7,260 nucleotides of DNA from Cloacimonetes bacterium TCS60 (GTDB lineage Bacteria; Cloacimonadota; Cloacimonadia; JGIOTU-2). Positions within the stretch are counted from its first letter, which is position 1. Every line of letters starts with the position of its first letter. Shown piece after piece: positions 1 to 5,765 of the stretch. The stretch spans positions 1 through 7,260 of the forward strand of contig LSCK01000076.1 of the NCBI GenBank assembly GCA_001577135.1, in the 5' to 3' direction. The position numbers were made by a program, and so were the translations under genes. The notes under the pieces are model-generated. The model had not been told where the DNA came from. It made no database searches and was given only the letters and a program-made list of their open reading frames with translations.

Positions 1-3000
1 ACTGTTGTTTACAGAATTCCATGTTACCTGGGCATTATACATCTCTGAGATTTCAATCCAAATATTACTGGGAGGTTCAATATATTGTAAAACTGGATTC
101 ACAGTGGTAATTTCATCTTCAACTACTTCAATCTGTTCGGTGAAAGTATCATACCCAGTTAGAGATGCAGTTAAAGTATAATTTGAAGGAGGAAGAGATA
201 GGCTAAAATCTCCATTGGCTTGTGGATAAGTTGAATATCCATCGACTTCAATGAGCACATCTTCGACAGCAGCTGATCCGCCTATTAAAGAAACTAAACC
301 GGAGATCGTCCCTTCAGGTCCGTTCATGACTGTAAGAGTTACTGGTAATGTAACCGTTCCCAGATTTGGATCATTTGTGGAAATATTTAAATTGCAGATA
401 TAACTTTCATTAGGTTCTAGATCTTGAGTTGATACGGACAACTCAATGTTTTGGCTTTCATCCGGGAAGATAATGCCGTTGGTAATATCCAGGGTAAGCC
501 AATCGATAACACGTTTTATTTCAATCGCAAATTCATCCTGTACGAAGTTCTCATTATGAGATATTTCCAATCCGATAGTTCCTGCACCATTTTGTATACC
601 TTCTGTACTACTATCAATATCACCGGTCACATCTCTGTATTGTATTTTTATATTTCCATCCGAGGATAAAATTATTTCAAAATCATAAGTTCCATTCCAG
701 TCACCAGGATAATGGATTACATCATCGAACCAGACAACAAGCGAATCTTGATTGTTGGTATAATAATATACATTTCCACCTTGTAAGGGGTCAAGATCAT
801 CCCAGAACGCAAAAATTGCAGGTCGTGGAGCATCCTGACGGGGCAAACCGTAATTATGGTAATCAGTCCAATCATCTCCAAAGCCAAGCCAGCCATTTGG
901 ATTGACAATGAGTTCATTATAAGCAGTTCCATAAAACTCAAATTCAAACCCAATATCAAGGGGAGGAGCTGCTTCATCGTTATGTGAAAAGTTTAATTCT
1001 GTACAGTCATCACTAATATCCACCCAGTTATATTCAGGACCTCCCAATTCATCAGAATCTGTCCAAACATAACCATACGCATCAGGACCACCACTGTCTC
1101 TGTTCTCCTGGTAATCTTTTGTTATGGAATAGTACAAATTGGATGGTCCACTATTTCCTATGGTTAAAACATCGGAATCAGAGGAACCAGGTTCGAGTTC
1201 AAAATTAAAAGAACCAGGTTCTATAACAGCAACAGGTGGATCCAGGGATTGTGAACCCTGGGTAGTGAATAGTAGAGACAATTCGTCCTGTAATTCTACA
1301 GCAGGTACTGGATATTCATTATTGAAAGTATATTGTAGTCCAATCGTACCGTTATGATTTTCCAGACCAACCGTGGAATATTGTCCATGACTAACATAGC
1401 CACCTGAATATGAACCTGCGTTAACATTATTAACAACTTTGTATTGAATTAATATATCTCCGTCACCTGTTGGAGTAGGATAATAATTGCTATCAAATAA
1501 AATAATTTGAAAGGTTTCTTCAGCATTATTATAGTCATTGTTAAGTTGAGACCATTCGATTATAAAACGATTTTGATCAGAATCATAATAGTAACAAACA
1601 TCTCCTCCGTTAGAAGTTTTCAGGTCATCCCAGAAAGCTGCAATCATGGGAGTAGGTCCGATGGGACCAGGTACGGGAGAATTCATAAAGGAATATTGAT
1701 CAGATCCCCCGGGAGCAATCCAACCATTTGAGCAGACAGTAATATTCGAGTAATTTATGCCATAAAGCTGAAAATTAAAAGGTAAATTTACATCTGTAAT
1801 ATCACCAGAATCTCCCCCATCGTATAAATTTAAATCCTGTCCCTCCCCTCCTAGATCCGGATTGATTTCAATCCAACTATAGCCGGGAGTAATATCATAA
1901 CTAACATCCCCGCTGTCATAACAATAATAGCCATAAGCATCAGGAGGTAGTGGATCACCCAGACCTGCCTCACCTATCTGCAAACTACAGGCAATAGTTT
2001 TTGTGTAATCATTATCCCCTGATAAGTGTAAATCAAGATATAATGTTGTACCAGGAACAATATCCTCATTAGCTTCTAAAGAGAACATATCAGCTGCATT
2101 CATTACCACGGCATTGGGAACAATCTCTCCAAAGTAACCTAAACTATCATATAGAACAAAATTATTATCTGTTGAGTGGAGAGTTCCATAAACATTTTCT
2201 GCAATTTCCAAACCAGCATTTAACACCCCAATTTGTAAATCTGCTGTTTCACCTGGATCCAGAACGCCATTATCACCGTCCACAACCTGATTAGAATCAT
2301 ATATCAAATCTGCTGCCTCCACAGTTAATATAATAATTTCATCCCAGCTATTCCCATCATTATCTGTTATGTTGAGCGAAAATATGATTTCATAATTTGC
2401 AGGGCAATTTTCTGCAACATTAAAATCAAAATCATCTACACTGATGCTACTGTCTCCTACAGCAATATCACCAAATGTCTCCCGATCATCAATAATATTA
2501 ATAAAGGGAGAAGTTACAAATAAATTAGCGGTAACGTTATAAAGATCGGTACTGCCTGAGTTAGTAATTATAATTGGCAGTTCGATTGTTTCCCCGGGAT
2601 TTATTCTGCCATTATTATTTCCCGAGGAAGAACCGGTATTATCATCATCAATTTCATAAGAAGTTACGGTAGCAAATTGGTTAAATGAAATTATGCTAAA
2701 ATTTTGCTGATAAGGAATAAAATTATGCTTACTAACAGTTAAGGTTACTTGCCCATTGTCTACTTCTGCAATCGGCAATTGGATTTTTCCATTTTCCTTT
2801 GTATAGCCTACTTCAAAAAGCTCATCATTTCCTTTTAATAAACAAACCATAGCATCTTCAATTGGGTTACCATATTCATTGCTTACTTCCACTTCATAAT
2901 AATTAGTTCCCTCTGCTACCTGATTTGCATGATCTACCATCAGATCATTTGGTACATTAGTCCAAATTTCAAGTCCCGGATCACCCATTAAGTTATTCCA

Positions 3001-4641
3001 ATAAGAAAAATAGGTTACCCAATTATTTGGATTCTGGGGGAAGCAATTCCAGAGATTAATCTTACCACCATTTAATGCGCCACCGAGATAGTACATTCTG
3101 TCCTGATAAATACTTTCCGCTACACCAGCACAGAGAGCGTTATTAAAAGCAGTATGAGTATCCATAGTTGAAGTACCAACGGTACCGATTGTGCCCTTGG
3201 GATTACTGGGAGAACCCGCTTTTGTGAATGCCTCGCTGACGCAGTCTGATGTTCCTTCAAAATTGCCTGTACCGCAAGTAGAAACTACCGCAAAAGGAAG
3301 CATAAAGCCATTATTCAAATTGTTTACATCGCTTACCCCCCAACCACTCATTCCATACCATCCGCGATAATTAAAAAAACTAACTCCATTATTAATCCCA
3401 TTGCTTATACCTGAAACAAAGGGGCTGGAATAAACTTCATCAAAGGTAAAATAACTCATGTTATCTTTCATCATCTCTTTTATATATCTATTTACAATAA
3501 TACAGGATGGACCTGAGGAAGATTGATCTCCGACTAACAGCGATCGATTGAACCAATGAGTGTCATCCATATAAGGTTCTTTTTCATAATTTAATATCTT
3601 ACTGACAATTGTTTGCAGTTCAAATAATGAGTTAAATGATAATCTACCAATCATAACGTCAGCAAGCAGGTCGCCACCTTCTAGTAAAGCATAATAGTGG
3701 TCTCCTTCACCTCCACCCTCATGCGCGGTTGGAATACTATAATTTCCTCCTGCATCACCAACAAGGCAGACAAATTCAGGTGGATTATCCCAGGTATTGT
3801 AAGCATCCTCAATATAATTTTTAATAGAGGTAGCTCCTGTGCCTGTTTCGGCAGTGCTAGCCGTATTTACATCAAAACCTTTCTGATGTTTCCATTGAGT
3901 CAAATAGGAAAGATAGGCATCCACATTAGGTTCATCTGGATAAATAAAAAGATAACTGGGAATCTGTGTTTTCTCTGATCTAACTGATTCGTAATTTAGA
4001 ATAACACTCTGGTATAAAGCATCAAAGGAACGAGATATTTTTTTCTCTTTCTTACTATCTTCTTTTGTCTGGGTGAAAACCACTTCCAGGTCGGCTTCTT
4101 CTAAAACTGAAATTTCTTTATTCCCGGGATTAAATTGGAAAGGATATATGCTAATATTCACCACTCTAAAGTCACGAAGTACAGCAGGAGAACCCACATT
4201 AACCTGCTTTAATGGATAAACACGGTCAGAAGAATAGACAGACACATCTTCCTGGAAAACATTTTCCTTTCTGCTATCTTCATTCTGGTATGGGTATGGA
4301 ATAGCATCAGATATTGTAGTTCGTTTTGTATCTTTTAGACGTAAAGAAACTTCAGCGCCAGTGGGAATAGCAATTATTCTAGAAACAACAGGAAGGTCTG
4401 GTTCACCTGTTTTAGCAATTCTTCCTTCATCACCAATATCAAACTTTAAATAATTTTTTCCTTTTTTTACAATTTTTTCTGGTTGGTAATTGTTAAGCTT
4501 AAAATGTAACGAAATAAAGTCATCAGTAGAGTTAGAACATTCAAAATTCAGATTAGAATTATGGTCGGCTCCATAAACTTTCCCTAAAAATATAAGAGAT
4601 GTGACAATCAAAATTACTGTTAATATACGTTTTCTTTGCAT
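1..4641 (-). CDS. Giant secreted C25 (gingipain-like) peptidase-family multidomain protein, C-terminus beyond the window
   Basis: Seen: an open frame of 1547 codons from ATG at 4641 to the left edge, with no stop. Residues 1-24 form a signal peptide (MQRKR, then a hydrophobic stretch to VYG). Residues about 32-225 resemble the C25 propeptide (GEPDLPVVSR at 79-88). Residues about 228-563 are the peptidase domain, with VGD at 294-296, DHYY at 314-317, a hydrophobic block ending in STCGTGNF (Cys456), and NLMGDPGLEIW near 550-560. After it come an Ig-like domain (564-650), two PGE modules (656-778 and 779-895), two FWDDL modules (901-1128 and 1187-1376) separated by a short Ig-like stretch, a BACON-like domain (1381-1438), a carboxypeptidase-regulatory-like domain (1442-1521) and a fibronectin III start (from 1522). 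Family knowledge: C25 peptidases are secreted cysteine proteases of clan CD, often exported by type IX secretion in Bacteroidota. Inferred: a cell-surface or released protein. Odd: the expected catalytic His is Trp428, so activity is uncertain. A sorting domain, if present, lies outside the window. Confidence 0.93.
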   Translation of the reverse strand, partial: MQRKRILTVILIVTSLIFLGKVYGADHNSNLNFECSNSTDDFISLHFKLNNYQPEKIVKKGKNYLKFDIGDEGRIAKTGEPDLPVVSRIIAIPTGAEVSLRLKDTKRTTISDAIPYPYQNEDSRKENVFQEDVSVYSSDRVYPLKQVNVGSPAVLRDFRVVNISIYPFQFNPGNKEISVLEEADLEVVFTQTKEDSKKEKKISRSFDALYQSVILNYESVRSEKTQIPSYLFIYPDEPNVDAYLSYLTQWKHQKGFDVNTASTAETGTGATSIKNYIEDAYNTWDNPPEFVCLVGDAGGNYSIPTAHEGGGEGDHYYALLEGGDLLADVMIGRLSFNSLFELQTIVSKILNYEKEPYMDDTHWFNRSLLVGDQSSSGPSCIIVNRYIKEMMKDNMSYFTFDEVYSSPFVSGISNGINNGVSFFNYRGWYGMSGWGVSDVNNLNNGFMLPFAVVSTCGTGNFEGTSDCVSEAFTKAGSPSNPKGTIGTVGTSTMDTHTAFNNALCAGVAESIYQDRMYYLGGALNGGKINLWNCFPQNPNNWVTYFSYWNNLMGDPGLEIWTNVPNDLMVDHANQVAEGTNYYEVEVSNEYGNPIEDAMVCLLKGNDELFEVGYTKENGKIQLPIAEVDNGQVTLTVSKHNFIPYQQNFSIISFNQFATVTSYEIDDDNTGSSSGNNNGRINPGETIELPIIITNSGSTDLYNVTANLFVTSPFINIIDDRETFGDIAVGDSSISVDDFDFNVAENCPANYEIIFSLNITDNDGNSWDEIIILTVEAADLIYDSNQVVDGDNGVLDPGETADLQIGVLNAGLEIAENVYGTLHSTDNNFVLYDSLGYFGEIVPNAVVMNAADMFSLEANEDIVPGTTLYLDLHLSGDNDYTKTIACSLQIGEAGLGDPLPPDAYGYYCYDSGDVSYDITPGYSWIEINPDLGGEGQDLNLYDGGDSGDITDVNLPFNFQLYGINYSNITVCSNGWIAPGGSDQYSFMNSPVPGPIGPTPMIAAFWDDLKTSNGGDVCYYYDSDQNRFIIEWSQLNNDYNNAEETFQIILFDSNYYPTPTGDGDILIQYKVVNNVNAGSYSGGYVSHGQYSTVGLENHNGTIGLQYTFNNEYPVPAVELQDELSLLFTTQGSQSLDPPVAVIEPGSFNFELEPGSSDSDVLTIGNSGPSNLYYSITKDYQENRDSGGPDAYGYVWTDSDELGGPEYNWVDISDDCTELNFSHNDEAAPPLDIGFEFEFYGTAYNELIVNPNGWLGFGDDWTDYHNYGLPRQDAPRPAIFAFWDDLDPLQGGNVYYYTNNQDSLVVWFDDVIHYPGDWNGTYDFEIILSSDGNIKIQYRDVTGDIDSSTEGIQNGAGTIGLEISHNENFVQDEFAIEIKRVIDWLTLDITNGIIFPDESQNIELSVSTQDLEPNESYICNLNISTNDPNLGTVTLPVTLTVMNGPEGTISGLVSLIGGSAAVEDVLIEVDGYSTYPQANGDFSLSLPPSNYTLTASLTGYDTFTEQIEVVEDEITTVNPVLQYIEPPSNIWIEISEMYNAQVTWNSVNNS
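514..1083 (-). repeat. FWDDL module, copy 2, within the C25 protein
   Basis: Residues about 1187-1376. It starts DAYGYVWTDS, 286 residues after the equivalent point of copy 1, and carries YNWVDIS, FEFYGTAYNELIVNPNGW, FAFWDDL (Trp1280), GGNVYYY, VVWFDDV, FEIIL, DGNIKIQY and GTIGLEISHN. It is about 38 residues shorter than copy 1, and leads straight into the BACON-like domain at residue 1381, the usual order for this module in secreted proteins as I recall it. Confidence 0.75.
1258..1941 (-). repeat. FWDDL module, copy 1, within the C25 protein
   Basis: Residues about 901-1128. It begins DAYGYYCYDS, then has the sequence marks F-x-LYG-x-x-Y-x-x-I-x-V-x-x-NGW (Trp974), AAFWDDL (Trp1004), GGDVCYYYD, IIEWSQL, FQIIL, GDGDILIQYK and STVGLENHNGTIGLQY. 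It is clearly homologous to the second copy at 514-1083 but well diverged, so this is an old protein-level duplication. Similar modules occur in secreted proteases and surface proteins of candidate FCB phyla; the function is unknown and an adhesive or carbohydrate/calcium-binding role is only a guess. Confidence 0.75.
1957..2676 (-). repeat. Two consecutive PGE-type beta-sandwich modules within the C25 protein
   Basis: Residues about 656-778 and 779-895 of the large protein each open with an acidic, glycine/asparagine-rich loop followed by NG-x-(I/L)-(N/D)-PGE: NGRINPGE at 677-684 and NGVLDPGE at 791-798, 114 residues apart. Each then shows a beta-rich stretch of the 'L-x-x-x-x-x-N-x-G-x-x-x-x-x-N-V' kind (IIITNSGSTDLYNV, IGVLNAGLEIAENV). 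The loops (DDDN...GNNN and DGDNG) resemble calcium-binding turns. This layout is common in modular surface proteins of FCB-type bacteria; a structural or spacer role is inferred. Confidence 0.7.
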
Positions 4642-4646
4642 TTTTT

Positions 4647-4650
4647 CCTT
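4647..4650 (-). promoter_or_regulatory. Ribosome binding site of the giant C25 protein
   Basis: AAGG followed by five A before ATG at 4639-4641. It sits inside the 12-bp gap after the lipoprotein stop codon (4654-4656), which leaves no room for a separate promoter and supports translation from a shared mRNA. Confidence 0.7.
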
Positions 4651-4653
4651 AAA

Positions 4654-5631
4654 CTAATTTTTTATTGAGAGATTGTATACGCCATTTCTGGTCGCTACAA
4701 ATAACTCATCATTTCTAATTTTCACATTAAAAGTGTATCCGATAACCTGATTATCTATTCTATCTTTGTATTCCGGTTTAGCAGGATCGTAAATATCGAA
4801 TAAATAGATCCCACCACCACCGGAGGCTACGGCGAGATAATTCCCGTACGCATCGATCCCCTGGGCATAACCGACAGTATCATAATTATAGACTAAAATT
4901 GGCGCTGTTTTGTCAGAGACATTCACAACATGCAATCCATCTTCTCTAGAAGCAATATAGGCATAATCCCCAATTAATTTTACATCTCTTGCTTTTCCAG
5001 ATATATCAATATTACTTGTTAATTCTCCTGTACTTTTATTAACGATGTACAAACCCCGCTCATCTCCAGCAATGTAATAATATGTGCTGTCGTAGTCAAA
5101 GCCTTTAACAGCATTTGGCAGATTATAAGAAAATGAGCCCATCCATATGTTAGTATAAGTACCATACCTAATCTGTTTTTCACAGGTCCAAATGATCTGT
5201 GTTTCATCTGAATTGGACAAATAGCAGGTAAAATCCTCTATACCACTGGTTCCTCCTGTAATATTTGGTTTGATCTGGGGAGAGCTATAATCACTTATAT
5301 CATAAACCATAATAGCAGCAGGGCTACCATAAACATCATAAACAAAGAGGGTGCTATCTTCTTCTATCGCCTGAATTAAGCGGGCGTTTTCTATTTCTCC
5401 ATAATAATGCGTTAGTAGGGAATCATTGGTTCGATTGTAGACAGAAAAACCTGCCTGGTCCTCTGCAATATAAAGATTGTCGTCAGTAACAAACAGATCC
5501 ATGGCATATCCTTCTGTAGTATAGATTTTCTCGATGATGAGAGTTTCTGATTTCGATGCGGGTTCATTCAATTTAGCACAACTAGTAATGAACAACGTAA
5601 TGAGCAATGAGAAATAGATAATTTTCTTCAC
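4654..5631 (-). CDS. LVIVD-repeat beta-propeller lipoprotein
   Basis: This 325-residue protein starts with a lipoprotein signal: MKK, a hydrophobic segment, then the lipobox ITSC with lipidated Cys18. The rest is a chain of about six or seven repeats of roughly 40 residues of the LVIVD type. Each has the form 'x-D-V-x-x-x-G-x-Y-x-Y-I-A-x-x-x-x-G-L-x-V-x-N/D' followed by a polar turn. The clearest copies begin near residues 41, 175, 212, 255 and 298 (for example DGLHVVNVSD at 231-240 and GGIYLFDIYDP at 273-283); more diverged copies lie at 79-118 and about 131-170. Such repeats are predicted to fold as a beta-propeller and occur in surface proteins of unknown function. The protein is probably anchored in the outer membrane. 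GTG is chosen as the start because it puts the lipoprotein signal at the N-terminus and has a strong ribosome binding site; the next Met is residue 44. It lies 12 bp upstream of the giant C25 protein and is likely co-transcribed with it. The exact role is unknown. Confidence 0.9.
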   Translation of the reverse strand: MKKIIYFSLLITLFITSCAKLNEPASKSETLIIEKIYTTEGYAMDLFVTDDNLYIAEDQAGFSVYNRTNDSLLTHYYGEIENARLIQAIEEDSTLFVYDVYGSPAAIMVYDISDYSSPQIKPNITGGTSGIEDFTCYLSNSDETQIIWTCEKQIRYGTYTNIWMGSFSYNLPNAVKGFDYDSTYYYIAGDERGLYIVNKSTGELTSNIDISGKARDVKLIGDYAYIASREDGLHVVNVSDKTAPILVYNYDTVGYAQGIDAYGNYLAVASGGGGIYLFDIYDPAKPEYKDRIDNQVIGYTFNVKIRNDELFVATRNGVYNLSIKN

Positions 5632-5637
5632 GGATTA

Positions 5638-5643
5638 CTCCCT
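5638..5643 (-). promoter_or_regulatory. Ribosome binding site of the lipoprotein gene
   Basis: AGGGAG on the minus strand, six bases before the GTG at 5629-5631. The strength and spacing of this Shine-Dalgarno sequence decide the non-ATG start and put the lipoprotein signal peptide at the N-terminus. Confidence 0.75.
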
Positions 5644-5668
5644 TCATTTTTTATTCAAAAAAATTTGA

Positions 5669-5700
5669 TTAAAAATTATAAGCCCATAAAACAACGTCAA
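5669..5700 (-). promoter_or_regulatory. Possible promoter for the lipoprotein-peptidase operon
   Basis: On the minus strand TTGACG (5695-5700) matches a -35 box well. A perfect TATAAT (5675-5680) follows after only 14 bp, which is short; an overlapping TAATTT two bases further gives a 16-bp spacer, nearer the optimum for sigma-70. If the organism is a true Bacteroidota, whose main sigma factor prefers TTTG and TAnnTTTG boxes, these matches may be chance in AT-rich DNA. The position, 38-70 bp before the GTG start, is sensible. Confidence 0.35.
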
Positions 5701-5765
5701 GTATTGTTTATAATTTTTAGTTTTCAGTAGTAAGTTTTCATATTTAATTTTCGTAAATTGGCTTC

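Larger units (their letters stand above)
5632..5765 (-). other. AT-rich intergenic region upstream of the lipoprotein-peptidase unit
   Basis: This 134-bp gap separates the amidohydrolase stop from the lipoprotein start. It is strongly AT-rich and holds the possible promoter and ribosome binding site listed separately. No GC-rich hairpin followed by a T run is visible, so there is no convincing intrinsic terminator for the amidohydrolase. A short AT-only inverted repeat (TCAAA, four A, TTTGA) lies near 5654-5668 between the possible promoter and the start codon. Confidence 0.8.

Noticed and set aside
451..669. Plus-strand open frame of 72 codons
   Set aside because: Lies antisense inside the large C25 gene, has no recognisable protein features, and is explained as a shadow of the real minus-strand frame.
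717..977. Minus-strand open frame of 86 codons in another frame
   Set aside because: Overlaps the FWDDL module of the large C25 frame, which is clearly the coding one; the shadow product has no domain-like pattern.
1139..1731. Two plus-strand open frames of 72 and 74 codons
   Set aside because: Both are antisense to the C25 gene, without a convincing ribosome binding site or family resemblance.
3697..3978. Plus-strand open frame of 93 codons
   Set aside because: Antisense to the conserved core of the peptidase domain (VGD, DHYY); coding on the minus strand is certain here.
5019..5207. Minus-strand open frame of 62 codons inside the lipoprotein gene
   Set aside because: Out of frame with the LVIVD repeats, which continue without interruption across it.
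5581..5646. A 21-codon leader-type frame starting ATG at 5646 and overlapping the lipoprotein start in another frame
   Set aside because: It contains the lipoprotein ribosome binding site but has no clear one of its own and no attenuator-like residues or hairpins; most likely chance.
5719..5740. Direct repeat AGTTTTCA, twice, 14 bp apart
   Set aside because: Only eight low-complexity bases in an AT-rich gap just after the amidohydrolase; not enough to call an operator or attachment site.
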